Below, piece by piece: positions 17,948 through 27,266 of a stretch of 64,000 nt of DNA. Both the position numbers and the translations under genes were made by a program. Every line of letters begins with the position of its first letter. The stretch's first letter is position 1. The notes beneath the pieces are model-generated. The model searched no databases, had not been told where the DNA came from, and saw nothing but the letters and a program-made list of their open reading frames with translations. This DNA is from Eubacterium sp. (lineage in GTDB: Bacteria; Bacillota; Clostridia; Lachnospirales; Lachnospiraceae): assembly GCA_017541035.1 (NCBI GenBank), contig JAFXZW010000052.1, positions 62,001-126,000 of the forward strand. Direction: 5' to 3'.

Positions 17948-18730
17948 CTAAAACTGTCCCCTCAGCTCCGCGAGACATTTTTTCTTATCCTCCGCCCGCA
18001 TCAGAGCTTCGCCTACCAAAACGGCATCCACGCCGCATTCCCGGAGCTTCTGTACATCCTCCGGCGTTCTGACGCCGCTTTCCGATACGAAAAGCACATC
18101 CTTCGGCACCATCCTCCGAAGTCTCCGGCTGTTCTCCGTATCCACGGTGAAATCCTTCAGATTCCGGTTATTTACGCCCAATATCCGGGCTCCTGCCCGA
18201 AGTGCCATTTCCACTTCCTTTTCATCATGTGTCTCAACCAGAACCGAAAGTCCCAGAGAATCCGCCAGTGCATGATATTCCTTCAATTCTTCTTCGGAAA
18301 GGATCGAACAGATCAGAAGCACCGCCGATGCACCCAGCAGTTTCGCCTCGTAGATCATGTACGGATCCACCGTAAAATCCTTCCGCAGACAGGGAATGGA
18401 AACCTCCTTCGCGATCTCCTCCAGATACCGGTTATCCCCCAGGAACCATTTCGGCTCCGTCAAAACGGAAATGGCATCTGCTCCTGCCGCCTCATAATCC
18501 TTTGCGATCTCCAGATAAGGAAAATGCTCTGCGATCAGCCCTTTCGAGGGAGAGGCTTTTTTACACTCACAGATAAAGGCGATTTCTTCCCCACAAAGCG
18601 CCTGCTCAAAGGGGAAATCCCCCTTCGGTGCAGCCAGTGCTTTCTTCATCACTCCCTCTTCCGATAAGCGCTCCTTTGCAAAAGCAACACGCTCCACCGC
18701 ATTTTTTGCCAGCTGGTCCAGTATTGACAT
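17948..18730 (-). CDS. trpC: Indole-3-glycerol phosphate synthase
   Basis: 260 residues, normal for TrpC. Conserved: FICECKKASPSKG (catalytic Lys), ADAISVLTEPKWFLG, LRKDFTVDPY, GVNNRNLKDFTVD, LFVSESGV, DAVLVGEALM. GGAAGGAG precedes the ATG. It lies between trpD and trpF in the operon. Confidence 0.96.
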   Translation of the reverse strand: MSILDQLAKNAVERVAFAKERLSEEGVMKKALAAPKGDFPFEQALCGEEIAFICECKKASPSKGLIAEHFPYLEIAKDYEAAGADAISVLTEPKWFLGDNRYLEEIAKEVSIPCLRKDFTVDPYMIYEAKLLGASAVLLICSILSEEELKEYHALADSLGLSVLVETHDEKEVEMALRAGARILGVNNRNLKDFTVDTENSRRLRRMVPKDVLFVSESGVRTPEDVQKLRECGVDAVLVGEALMRAEDKKKCLAELRGQF

Positions 18731-18767
18731 AAGCTTACTCCTTCCAAACAGGGGTCAGTGCGTATCT

Positions 18768-19799
18768 TTATTCCGCGTCATCCGGGCGGTTGCTGACATC
18801 GATCAGCTTGCCGAGAACCTGCAAAGCCTTTCCGGAGTCGATCAGCTCCGCTGCCAGACGGATACCATCCGCCATGGTCTCTGCCTTGCCTGCAATATAC
18901 AGGGAAGCACCCGCATTCATAAGAACCGCATCTCTCTTCGGCCCCTTCTCTCCGCTCAGAATACCGATGGTGATCTTGGCATTATCCTCCGGAGTGCTGC
19001 CCTCCAGGTCTTTCTTGCTGCAACGCGTAAAACCAAACTGCTCCGGGGTGATCACCGTAGTCCTGAACCACCCGTCACGGATCTCGCAGATTTTTGTGGG
19101 GGATGACATAGATATCTCATCCAGCTTATCCATTCCGTAGACCACCATGCCCCGTTTCACACCCAGGCTCACCAGAACCTGAGCCAGAGGCTCAACCAGA
19201 TATTCGTCATACACACCCAGCAGCTGCATGGAGGGTGTTCCGGGATTCGTCAAAGGTCCCAGGATATTGAATACCGTACGGAAGCCCAGTTCCCTACGGA
19301 TGGCGCCAACATACTTCATGGAGGTATGATACTTCTGAGCAAAGAAGAAGCACATACCGGCTTCATTCAGAAGCTCCACACAGCGTTTCGGACTCTGCTG
19401 GATATTGACACCCAGTGCTTCCAGGCAATCTGCGGTACCGCATTTGGAGGATGCCGCGCGATTTCCGTGCTTTGCCACCTTTACGCCGCCTGCCGCCGCT
19501 ACCAATGCAGAGGTCGTGGAAATGTTGAAGGTGTGTGCATTGTCTCCTCCGGTTCCCACGATCTCAAAGATCTCCATTCCGGTATCTACCTTTGTTGCGT
19601 GGTCACGCATGGCCGCTGCGCAGCCGGCGATCTCATCCGTGGTCTCCGCCCTGGCACTCTTTGTGGAAAGCGCGGACAGGAAAGCCGCGTTTTGCGTGGG
19701 AGAGGTCTCCCCGCTCATAATCTCATTCATTACCGTGTAAGCCTCATCATAAGTCAGGTCCTCTTTGTTGACGATCTTTACGATTGCTTCCTTGATCAT
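18768..19799 (-). CDS. trpD: Anthranilate phosphoribosyltransferase
   Basis: 343 residues. Adds phosphoribose from PRPP to anthranilate. Motifs: [16 protein letters not shown] (PRPP site), [34 protein letters not shown]. Of two nearby ATGs, 19799 has GGAGG at the better distance (eight bases). Not fused to TrpG here. Confidence 0.96.
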   Translation of the reverse strand: MIKEAIVKIVNKEDLTYDEAYTVMNEIMSGETSPTQNAAFLSALSTKSARAETTDEIAGCAAAMRDHATKVDTGMEIFEIVGTGGDNAHTFNISTTSALVAAAGGVKVAKHGNRAASSKCGTADCLEALGVNIQQSPKRCVELLNEAGMCFFFAQKYHTSMKYVGAIRRELGFRTVFNILGPLTNPGTPSMQLLGVYDEYLVEPLAQVLVSLGVKRGMVVYGMDKLDEISMSSPTKICEIRDGWFRTTVITPEQFGFTRCSKKDLEGSTPEDNAKITIGILSGEKGPKRDAVLMNAGASLYIAGKAETMADGIRLAAELIDSGKALQVLGKLIDVSNRPDDAE

Positions 19800-19841
19800 T
19801 TTCATTTCCTCCGTAGTAATATAACGATATTTCTTTTTCGA

Positions 19842-19872
19842 CGGGATCCTTCGGCTGCGCCTCAGGATGACA
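19842..19872. repeat. GTCATTCTGAGG-type half repeat
   Basis: GGATCCTTCGGCTGCGCCTCAGGATGACAA, inverted relative to the copies at 35494 and 35600. It sits in the 126-base trpG-trpD gap. Confidence 0.6.
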
Positions 19873-19925
19873 ATTATGTATATCCTTCGCTCTTGACACC
19901 CAATGAGCGGCGAATCTCTCCTCCA

Positions 19926-20492
19926 TCAGGATTTCAGGAAATTCTCCAGCATCCTTTTCCCATCCGGTGTCAGAATGGATTCCGGATGGAACTGAACCCC
20001 GTAGATGGGGTACTCCACATGCTCAACAGCCATCACCTCACCGTCCTCCGTTACGGCAGTCACCTTCAGTTCCTTCGGCATCGTTGCCTCATCCGCCGCC
20101 AGTGAATGATATCTGGCAACCGGAAAAGATTCCGGCAGCCCGCGGAACAGAAGGGATTCCGTATCCGCTTTTACCCGGGACTGCTTTCCGTGCATCAGCT
20201 GTTTTGCGTAGGTAACCGTTGCCCCGAATGCCGCACAGATGGCCTGATGTCCGAGACACACGCCCAGTGTCGGGATCTCCTTCCCCAGCGTTCCTGCCGC
20301 CTCCACAGTGACTCCCGCATCCTCCGGTCTGCCCGGCCCAGGTGAAAGGATGATCCTGTCCGGCTTTAGCGCCCGGATTTCCTCTACGGTCATTTCATCA
20401 TTCCTGATCACCCGGATATCCGGATTCAGCTCTCCTACCAGCTGAAAGAGGTTGTAGGAAAAGCTGTCATAATTATCGATCAAAAGGATCAT
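19926..20492 (-). CDS. trpG: Anthranilate synthase component II (glutamine amidotransferase)
   Basis: 188 residues, class I amidotransferase that feeds ammonia to TrpE. Visible: LIDNYDSFSYNL, ILSPGPGRPEDAG, catalytic Cys in GVCLGHQAI, and His/Glu in YGVQFHPES. Its ATG overlaps the trpE stop (ATGA), so the two subunits are coupled. Confidence 0.95.
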   Translation of the reverse strand: MILLIDNYDSFSYNLFQLVGELNPDIRVIRNDEMTVEEIRALKPDRIILSPGPGRPEDAGVTVEAAGTLGKEIPTLGVCLGHQAICAAFGATVTYAKQLMHGKQSRVKADTESLLFRGLPESFPVARYHSLAADEATMPKELKVTAVTEDGEVMAVEHVEYPIYGVQFHPESILTPDGKRMLENFLKS

Positions 20493-21988
20493 TTTCCCTC
20501 CCCCCTTTCCAAAGGCGTATCGCCATCAATATCTCCTGCCGCCATTTTCAGTGCCGTAAGCGACGCCTTTGCCTTGTTCAGACACTCCTGGTATTCCTTC
20601 TCCGGTACGGAATCCGCGACGATCCCTGCACCGCTCCGGACGAATACCTTTCCGTTTTTCTTATAAATGAGACGGATAGCGATACAGGTATCCATATTTC
20701 CTGTGAAATCCACATACCCGATGGCCCCTCCGTAAATCCCGCGTTTATTCCCTTCCAGATCCCCGATCAGCTGACATGCCCGGATCTTTGGCGCTCCCGA
20801 GAGAGTTCCTGCCGGCAGTACAGCCTCAATGGCATCCAGCGCATCCTTATCCTCCCTGATCTCTCCCCGTACCGTGGAACCGATATGCATGACATGGGAG
20901 AAACGCACCACCTCCCGAAGCTTCTCTACACTGACTGTACCGAAGCGGGAAATGCGGCCCAGATCATTTCTGCCCAGGTCCACCAGCATATTATGCTCTG
21001 CCAGTTCCTTCTCATCCTGCAGCAGCTCTGCCTCCAGCGCCTTGTCCTCTTCCTCTGTCCTTCCCCTGGGACGGGTTCCCGCCAGAGGGAAGGTATGCAG
21101 GACGCCGTCCTCCAGTTTCACCAGCGTCTCAGGGGAAGCGCCGGCCACCTCCACATCCGTACCCGAGAAGTAGAACATATACGGCGAAGGATTGATCGTC
21201 CGGAGCATCCGGTAGGATTCCAGAAGATTTCCTTCAAAGGGAGCTGACAGCCGGTTGGAGAGCACGATCTGGAAGATATCTCCTTCCCGGATGTGATGCT
21301 TTGCCCGTTCCACCATTTCGTAGAACTGTTCTTTTTCAAAAAGGGGCGTTACCTTTCCCAACAGCCGGCTCTCCGGCTCCTTATGCTTCTCTCCATGCTG
21401 CAGCAGCTCTTTAAGCTGATGCAAACGCAGTGTGGCGCGTGCGTACTCCGTATCGATATCCTGCAACTTCATATTCACGATCAGAATGATCTTTTGCCGG
21501 ACATTATCGAAGGCGATCACCTGGTCAAAAAGCATGAGATCCATATCCTGAAAAGCGTCGGAATCCTCAACCTTCCTGCGGATCGTAGGTTCGCTGTAGC
21601 CGAGATAATCATAGGAGAAGTATCCCACCAGACCGCCTGTAAAGGGTGGAAGCTCCGGGAACCGCGGACTCCTGTACTCTGCCAGAAGTTCTCTCAGCTT
21701 TGCAGATGGATCCCGTGTTTCGAAAGACAGATCGCCCACCCGCATTTTTCCGTCACGGCAGGTGATCTCCAGCTTCGGATCCAGGCCGAGAAATGTGTAT
21801 CTGCCCCAGGCCTCACTCGCCTGTGCGGATTCCAGCAGAAAGCAGTGTGTAGATACAGCCTTCAGGATCCGCATGGTTTCGATAGGCGTAATAAAGTCCG
21901 AAAGCAGCTCCGTGCTGACAGGGCAGACGTTGTAACCGCCTGAAGCCGCTATGGATCTGATCTTCGAAAGCTCCGGTGAGATGACCAT
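20489..21988 (-). CDS. trpE: Anthranilate synthase component I
   Basis: 499 residues from ATG 21988, which follows AAGGAGGGG. Converts chorismate to anthranilate. The chorismate-binding core is evident: GDIFQIVLSNR, INPSPYMFYF, GASPETLVKL, PLAGTRPRGRTEEED, LVDLGRNDLGR, PAGTLSGAPKIRA, GIYGGAIGY, RSGAGIVADSVPEKEYQE. The N-terminal feedback element LLESAQ is present near residue 50, so Trp inhibition is likely. An upstream in-frame extension (to 22177) only translates the hairpin array and is rejected. Expression is controlled by the Trp T-box 430 bases upstream. Confidence 0.96.
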   Translation of the reverse strand: MVISPELSKIRSIAASGGYNVCPVSTELLSDFITPIETMRILKAVSTHCFLLESAQASEAWGRYTFLGLDPKLEITCRDGKMRVGDLSFETRDPSAKLRELLAEYRSPRFPELPPFTGGLVGYFSYDYLGYSEPTIRRKVEDSDAFQDMDLMLFDQVIAFDNVRQKIILIVNMKLQDIDTEYARATLRLHQLKELLQHGEKHKEPESRLLGKVTPLFEKEQFYEMVERAKHHIREGDIFQIVLSNRLSAPFEGNLLESYRMLRTINPSPYMFYFSGTDVEVAGASPETLVKLEDGVLHTFPLAGTRPRGRTEEEDKALEAELLQDEKELAEHNMLVDLGRNDLGRISRFGTVSVEKLREVVRFSHVMHIGSTVRGEIREDKDALDAIEAVLPAGTLSGAPKIRACQLIGDLEGNKRGIYGGAIGYVDFTGNMDTCIAIRLIYKKNGKVFVRSGAGIVADSVPEKEYQECLNKAKASLTALKMAAGDIDGDTPLERGEGK

Positions 21989-22023
21989 GGTTTTCCCCTC
22001 CTTGTAAAATAAATGATCTAACC

Positions 22024-22410
22024 GCGCCCCTTCTTTTTTCTCTTTCGTTTCGGTGAGTTGGGAGGCGCATCTCCGGATGCTTCGCATCCGACGCGCCCCT
22101 TCTCTTTTCTCTTTCGTCTCGGTGAGTTGGGAGGCGCATCTCCGGATGCTTCGCATCCGACGCGCCCCTCGGCACATACATGTGCCAAAGGCACATGCTC
22201 ACCCACCCCTGCATGCCGCAGCTTCGTGCAAGCACGGAGGCGCATCTCCGGATGCTTCGCATCCGTCGATGTCGCGCCCCTCGGCACATACATGTGCCAA
22301 AGGCACATGCTCACCCACCTCCGCAGACCACAGCTTCGTGCAAGCACGGCTGTGGTCTGCGGAGGTGGGCTGCACATGCTTTCGCATGTGCGTGCCTCGG
22401 GGGTACGCGC
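22024..22410. repeat. Nested-hairpin array A (between trp T-box and trpE)
   Basis: About 390 GC-rich bases without a gene. Three copies of a hairpin module with core CGGATGC-TTC-GCATCCG (22074-22090, 22143-22159, 22249-22265) inside GGCGC/GCGCC arms. Between and beyond them are CATGTGCC/GGCACATG hairpins and a long hairpin (about 22313-22372) whose arms pair over 21 bases (CCCACCTCCGCAGACCACAGC with its complement) around a GCTTGCACG loop. It begins directly after the T-tract of the T-box terminator. A homologous array lies at 55033-55421. Confidence 0.85.
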
Positions 22411-22699
22411 AAAAAAAGTCCCTGGCAGAGATAGTCTCTGCCAGGGACGAATAGTCTTCTTCTATCCGCGGTGCCACCCTGTTTTATGGTTGCCCATACG
22501 CTTTGCGGGATACCAGCATATCCCCGGCACGTAACGTCTGCCTGCACGTCGCAGGATACTCTGCAGATCACTCCGCATTTCACTGCGCCCTCCGCGGTCC
22601 ATTTGACAACTTGTTTCTGACCCGGCTCTCAGCTATCCGGGCTCTCTGTACAGGCATCATTGCCGTTATCTCCGCTTCAACGGTTTAATGTGTGAAATT
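22411..22699 (-). ncRNA. Tryptophan T-box riboswitch leader of the trp operon
   Basis: tRNA-sensing leader. The T-box sequence AGGGTGGCACCGCGG is at 22466-22480 (minus strand). The terminator hairpin GTCCCTGGCAGAGA / TCTCTGCCAGGGAC (22418-22448) is followed by T7 (22411-22417). In Stem I the base pairs GCGG/CCGC enclose a specifier loop with AAATGGA, giving codon UGG (22599-22601), i.e. tRNA-Trp. Uncharged tRNA-Trp would prevent termination and switch on trpEGDCFBA. Confidence 0.93.
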
Positions 22700-22705
22700 G
22701 TAGGT

Positions 22706-22734
22706 AGCATACCACTATTCCGATGATATGTCAA
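22706..22734 (-). promoter_or_regulatory. trpE: Promoter of the trp operon
   Basis: TTGACA (22729-22734), 17-base spacer, TATGCT (22706-22711) on the minus strand, just before the T-box leader. Confidence 0.88.
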
Positions 22735-22787
22735 CAGATTTTTCTACTTTTCCGGGCAAACAGATGGAAAGCCTCCGGCGGTGTTAC

Positions 22788-22818
22788 GATGCTGGGGGCA
22801 AAAGGTATTTGACCCTAT
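22788..22818. repeat. Interspersed palindromic repeat, copy 3 (truncated)
   Basis: GATGCTGGGGGCAAAAGGTATTT matches copy 1, but the right arm is missing and is replaced by GACCCTATCATC. It abuts the end of the lipoprotein gene. Confidence 0.7.
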
Positions 22819-22825
22819 CATCATA

Positions 22826-24280
22826 TTACTCATAATAAATGATCTTGATCAGATTTCCGTCTGTGGCGTTCAGGATGGCCTGTCCCAGGCCATAATACCC
22901 GTTTCCGGTATCGATTTCGAAGATCCATGCCGGTACAAAAGTATATTCCCGAGAATTCTCCGGAGAAGGAATGGGATAATATTCGAACCGGACACCGTTC
23001 AGATAAAGCGTTGAGCTGGTAGCCTTTGTAAAATCCATATTATCCGCCAGTTCCTGCTCCAGTGCAGCGCATACCTTATCAAAGGGAAGGATCGCCACCT
23101 GATCCGAAAGACGCTCTTCAAAATCGTAGACAATATAAGCCGCTATGCCGACCACACCCTTGTCCGTCATGATAACGCTTCCGAGATTGGAATTAAAATC
23201 TGATTCCACAAAAACATCCTGTTTCCCGAATTCACAGTTAATATATCCGGCGTACCCGTCCAACACAGCGCCCTCCAGGTCCTTCATCGTATCTGTTCCC
23301 TTGCAGAAAACCAGCTCCGCTGAATCCTTCATGCTGACACCGCCGTAATTCAGCTTGCAGAGAAGCTGATCACGCAAAAATGTTTCCGCTTCCTTCTGCA
23401 TCGTCTCTTCATTTGCCTTCGTCCGGTTCTCCGTAAGTCCAAGTTCCTCCAGCGAAACTTTTCTCCACACCTCATCGTCTTCATTCTCCAGCTCCGCTTC
23501 CAGAATCATCGGAACGATCATACCCTGTTGCGCCATTGTGATTTCCGAAAGATCCGGTTCCCCTGTCAACAGTCCGGGATTCTTCGGGAAGAACGAGATC
23601 ACCTTCTGATGAGCCTCCTCGGAATAGGCGATCATCAGCTGATAATCAATATCCATATACTTTCCTTCGTAGGTATGCCAGAAATAATCCTCGCCATCCT
23701 CCCATGCAGGAAAAGTGACCTGCTTGTCTTCATGATTCACCACCGCATTTTCATTATACCGGTAATAAAAATCTGTCACCGCATCCACGACCATGCCGGA
23801 GTCCCCGTTGAGACGGCCTATCTGACCCTGCACCTCTTTTGCATCAGCTCCCAGCAGATTCTTCACAACCTCCGCCTCGAAGACCTTATCCTTCGTGATC
23901 GACGTCACACGATATGCCGGGAGTTCTTCCGTGTCATAGGCTGGAATGAACCCTTTCTCCAGGCATTCCTCCCTTTCCTCTTCCGTATCCACAAACCGAT
24001 AAGAAAGGTTTGCTTCTACGGAATAACTTCCGATGGAAAAAGTCTCCTGCCAGTTCAACTCCTTTCCCCCCAGCCAGTCTGACAGCTTATGCCCGACCCT
24101 CATAGCTTCCGTCGTCGCATCAACTGTCGTCTTTTCGCTGTTTTCCGTGTCTGCACTTGTCGTCTTACTCTCAGCAGTCGTTCCCTGTCCGCCATAGCCT
24201 GTCACCTGCTCTGTCTCTTTTCCGCATGCCGTACAGCACAGTGCAAGACAAGTAAGAACAATAGCAATCCTTTTCTTCAT
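22826..24280 (-). CDS. Uncharacterised lipoprotein
   Basis: 484 residues from ATG 24280 (GGGGAGG eight bases upstream). The signal peptide ends in a lipobox, ALCCTACGK, followed by a Thr/Ser/Glu-rich linker, so the protein is anchored outside the membrane. The rest is soluble, mixed alpha/beta. The C-terminus (VPAWIFEID, GQAILNATDGNLIKIIYYE) resembles PepSY/YycI-like endings in which an internal repeat domain ends with 'NATDGNLI'. No enzyme motif is seen and I do not recognise a function. It stands alone between the trp promoter and the tandem-repeat region. Confidence 0.75.
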   Translation of the reverse strand: MKKRIAIVLTCLALCCTACGKETEQVTGYGGQGTTAESKTTSADTENSEKTTVDATTEAMRVGHKLSDWLGGKELNWQETFSIGSYSVEANLSYRFVDTEEEREECLEKGFIPAYDTEELPAYRVTSITKDKVFEAEVVKNLLGADAKEVQGQIGRLNGDSGMVVDAVTDFYYRYNENAVVNHEDKQVTFPAWEDGEDYFWHTYEGKYMDIDYQLMIAYSEEAHQKVISFFPKNPGLLTGEPDLSEITMAQQGMIVPMILEAELENEDDEVWRKVSLEELGLTENRTKANEETMQKEAETFLRDQLLCKLNYGGVSMKDSAELVFCKGTDTMKDLEGAVLDGYAGYINCEFGKQDVFVESDFNSNLGSVIMTDKGVVGIAAYIVYDFEERLSDQVAILPFDKVCAALEQELADNMDFTKATSSTLYLNGVRFEYYPIPSPENSREYTFVPAWIFEIDTGNGYYGLGQAILNATDGNLIKIIYYE

Positions 24281-24442
24281 GTGACCATCCTCCCCGGCTC
24301 TTTTCATCTGAGCCTTTCTCGTTTCTGATAACATTGAAACACGGGAATGTATCTAAAATGTATCCAAATAATATTTTTGGCTATTTACCAACTCATGGTT
24401 TACTATTTATGAGTTGCCCATTTGTCGGGAAACTCGATTTAT

Positions 24443-24480
24443 GATGCTGGGCACTGAAGTTATTTTGCTCCCAGCTGATC
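24443..24480. repeat. Interspersed palindromic repeat, copy 4 (divergent)
   Basis: GATGCTGGGCACTGAAG ... TATTTTGCTCCCAGCTGATC has the same frame as copy 1 but a weakened left arm. It lies between the lipoprotein gene and the tandem array. Confidence 0.65.
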
Positions 24481-24629
24481 TTCCGTATGATATCATAGCT
24501 CGATAAAGGATATTCCCCATCCCGGCAGCTGGTCCCGTTGTTATAACTTTGAATTTATCACTTTGATATCGCTCCCGCAAACGAGCCACTCACATCATCA
24601 AAAGAGGAAGACCCGCTAACGAACTTTCC

Positions 24630-25240
24630 GGGGCATAATAATGACCTCCGGAGTAACATTATAGTAATAAATCAGCTAATTGTTACCTGACGGCGCTCTT
24701 CCCGGTACATAATAGTGACCTCCGGAGTAACATTTAACAATAATTCAGCTAATTGTTACCTGACGGCGCTCTTCCCGGGGCATAATAGCGACTGACGGAG
24801 TAACATTTTAACAATTAATCAGCTAATTGTTACCTGACGGTGCTCTTCCCGAGGCATAATAGCGACTGACGGAGTAACATTTTAACAATTAATCAGCTAA
24901 TTGTTACCTGACAGTGCTCTTCCCGATACATAATAGTGACCTCCGGAGTAACATTTTAACAATTAATCAGCTAATTGTTACCTGATGGCGCTCTTCCCGG
25001 GGCATAATAATGACCTCCGGAGTAACATTTAACAATAAATCAGCTAATTGTTACCTGACGGCGCTCTTCCCGGTACATAATAGCGACCTCCGGAGTAACA
25101 TTTTAACAATTAATCAGCTAATTGTTACCTGACGGTGCTCTTCCCGGTACTTAATAGTGACCTCCGGAGTAACATTTTAACAATAAATCAGCTAATTGTT
25201 ACCTGACGGCGCTCTTCCCGGGGCAAAATAATGACTGAAG
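24630..25240. repeat. Tandem array of eight 73-74-bp palindromic units
   Basis: Units are anchored by GGAGTAACA at 24650, 24724, 24797, 24871, 24945, 25019, 25092 and 25166, i.e. steps of 73-74 bases, with a partial ninth at the right end. Each unit holds a dyad TAACAATTA-ATCAGC-TAATTGTTA, a CTCCGGAG palindrome (GACTGACGGAG in two units) and CTGACGGCGCTCTTCCCGG. Units differ by a few substitutions. This fills most of the 1.3-kb gene-free stretch 24281-25585. The remainder (25241-25585) shows only T-rich sequence and no supported gene. Confidence 0.92.
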
Positions 25241-25585
25241 GGATAATGCGCAATGCGAGCGTATATTTGCTTTTCAACTATGAATGAAAAGATAGCCATA
25301 TTTTTTTTAAATTCAGCACCCACGCCTACGAATGCCCGGTATCTTCATAACCGGTAAATGCCACCGCTCCATGCGGCACAAACTGACCGAAACCGACGAT
25401 GGCATCCGTGATAAGCATACCATAACCCGGCTGCTTTTTCTATTGATTCCTTTTTCTTCTTCCCTGTCTTCCCGATATCAAAATGTCCATGCATATCCTG
25501 CCGTTTTTTTCGATTGTTTTTTGTAATCCTTTTTCCTATATTGAAAAAAATCCGTAGCGACAATCTATGTTAAGGAGGAATAACC

Positions 25586-27103
25586 ATGATCTACCGGAAT
25601 CCTGTCATCAGCGGTTTTTACCCGGATCCCAGTATCTGCGCCGCCAAAGGAAAATTCTATCTTGTCACCAGCTCCTTCCAGTATTTCCCCGGCGTCCCGC
25701 TTTTCGAAAGCACGGATCTCGTGAACTGGAAGCAGATCGGCCATGTATTGACCCGGGAGAGCCAGGTTATGCTGGATCGTGTCCGCAGCTCCGGCGGTGT
25801 CTTTGCACCCACGATCCGCTATCAGGACGGACGCTTCTACATGATCACCAACAATAATTCCACGAATCAGAATTTCTATGTCTATACGGATGACATTTAC
25901 GGGGAATGGTCCGATCCCATCGAAATCGACATGAACGGCATTGATCCGTCTCTTCTTTTCGATGAGGGACATGTCTACGCTCTGACAAACGGGCAGGATG
26001 ATGATGGAAACTGGGGTATCGTACAGTGTGAGATCGACATTGCAACCGGTGCGAGGCTTAGCGCCTGCAAGTGCCTCTGGAAGGGCTCCGGCGGCCGCTA
26101 TATTGAAAGTCCGCATATGTACAAAATCGGAAATGAGTATTATCTGATGATCGCTGAGGGCGGTACGGAATACGGTCACATGGTTACCTATGCCCGCTCC
26201 GACTCCCCCTGGGGTCCCTTTACCGCCTATGGGAAAAATCCGGTGCTGACCAATCGGAATAAAGCCCCCTTTGAGATCCAGGGAATCGGTCACGGCGACC
26301 TGATTCAAAATAATGACGGACGCTGGTACATTGTTACCCTTGGTTTCCGCCAGATCGGCACCTGGGATCCCTGGCATACTCTCGGCCGGGAGGTCTATCT
26401 CACACCGGTTTCCTTTGACCCCGACGGCTGGTTTACCTGCGGAGCAGATGGAACGACAGCCTCATCCTATGAGATTCCGGGAGACTTTGTTCAGGCGCAA
26501 AAAAAGAAGTACACCTTTCAGAATACGGACTGGAATGTTGACTGGGCCTATCTTCGGAAATATCACCCGGAGAACTATCTTCTGTCCGATAACTCTGCTG
26601 TGCTTACGGGAACAGAGCTCACGCTGGATGATATGGATTCGCCCACATTTATCGCCCTCCGGCAGAAGGAATTTTGTATGGAGGTATCTGCAAATGCAGC
26701 ACTGATGAAGGCTTCCTCCTCCCTTTCCGCAGGAATAACTGTTTACATGTGCGAGGATGAGCACTATGATGTGGAACTAACAGAGGATGATGCCGGTATA
26801 AGCGCCCGGCTGAAACTGAATATCGGCGGGATCCGGCACATTCAGGCCGTGCATCATCCGTTAGACGGTTCTGAAGGGAAAAGCGCGCGTCTTTTCGTCC
26901 GTTCCGATCGTGATCAGTATTCATTTTATGTACAGTTTCCTTCTGATCCGGAGCCGGTCCTTCTCGGAAGCGGCCGGACGAAATACCTCTCCAGCGAGGT
27001 CTCCGGTGGCTTCACGGGAACCATGGTCGGACTCTATGCCGTTGGAACGGGAAAGGCTGAATTCTCAGAGTTTGTATGTGAATACAGCATCCAGGACACA
27101 TGA
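25586..27103 (+). CDS. GH43 beta-xylosidase/alpha-arabinofuranosidase
   Basis: 505 residues, no signal peptide, so a cytoplasmic exo-enzyme. The five-bladed propeller starts NPVISGFYPDPSIC (catalytic-base Asp), with SSGGVFAPTIRYQDGRFY, WVDP-like IDPSLLFDEGHVY and acid Glu in YIESPHMYKIGNEYYL, followed by a C-terminal beta-sandwich (about 320-505) as in XynB-type GH43_11 enzymes. AGGAGG lies seven bases before the ATG. It would cleave xylosyl or arabinosyl ends from imported oligosaccharides. It stands alone on the plus strand beside the repeat array. Confidence 0.9.
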   Translation: MIYRNPVISGFYPDPSICAAKGKFYLVTSSFQYFPGVPLFESTDLVNWKQIGHVLTRESQVMLDRVRSSGGVFAPTIRYQDGRFYMITNNNSTNQNFYVYTDDIYGEWSDPIEIDMNGIDPSLLFDEGHVYALTNGQDDDGNWGIVQCEIDIATGARLSACKCLWKGSGGRYIESPHMYKIGNEYYLMIAEGGTEYGHMVTYARSDSPWGPFTAYGKNPVLTNRNKAPFEIQGIGHGDLIQNNDGRWYIVTLGFRQIGTWDPWHTLGREVYLTPVSFDPDGWFTCGADGTTASSYEIPGDFVQAQKKKYTFQNTDWNVDWAYLRKYHPENYLLSDNSAVLTGTELTLDDMDSPTFIALRQKEFCMEVSANAALMKASSSLSAGITVYMCEDEHYDVELTEDDAGISARLKLNIGGIRHIQAVHHPLDGSEGKSARLFVRSDRDQYSFYVQFPSDPEPVLLGSGRTKYLSSEVSGGFTGTMVGLYAVGTGKAEFSEFVCEYSIQDT

Positions 27104-27144
27104 GATGGGCATTCCCGCATACACACCAACCAAGTTGTATCATA

Positions 27145-27176
27145 CAAAAAAAGCTGCCCCAGGGGCAGCTTTTTTG
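27145..27176. terminator. Bidirectional terminator
   Basis: AGCTGCCCC/GGGGCAGCT hairpin with A-run on the left and T-run on the right. It can serve both the GH43 gene (plus) and lysA (minus), which converge here. Confidence 0.92.
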
Positions 27177-27266
27177 TACAATAAAGGTATCAGGCAGGCA
27201 TCGTACTTCCATTTGGCACATGAAGCAACGATCGATCAGATAATCCCCTTCCTGCTCGATTATAAT

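Noticed and set aside
21989..22177. N-terminal extension of TrpE (63 codons) and other long frames through arrays A and B
   Set aside because: The frames only translate tandem hairpin modules (RMRSIRRCASQL repeats) in several frames; ATG 21988 has an excellent RBS and matches normal TrpE length.
24389..24415. Inverted repeat AACTCAT ... ATGAGTT upstream of the lipoprotein gene
   Set aside because: Seven-base arms in AT-rich DNA with no promoter hexamers around; too weak to call an operator.
24630..25240. CRISPR array
   Set aside because: Whole 73-74-base units repeat without unique spacers, and no cas genes are present.
25565..26377. Minus-strand 270-codon frame opposite the GH43 gene
   Set aside because: Shadow of the GH43 coding frame; composition and ends do not look like a protein.
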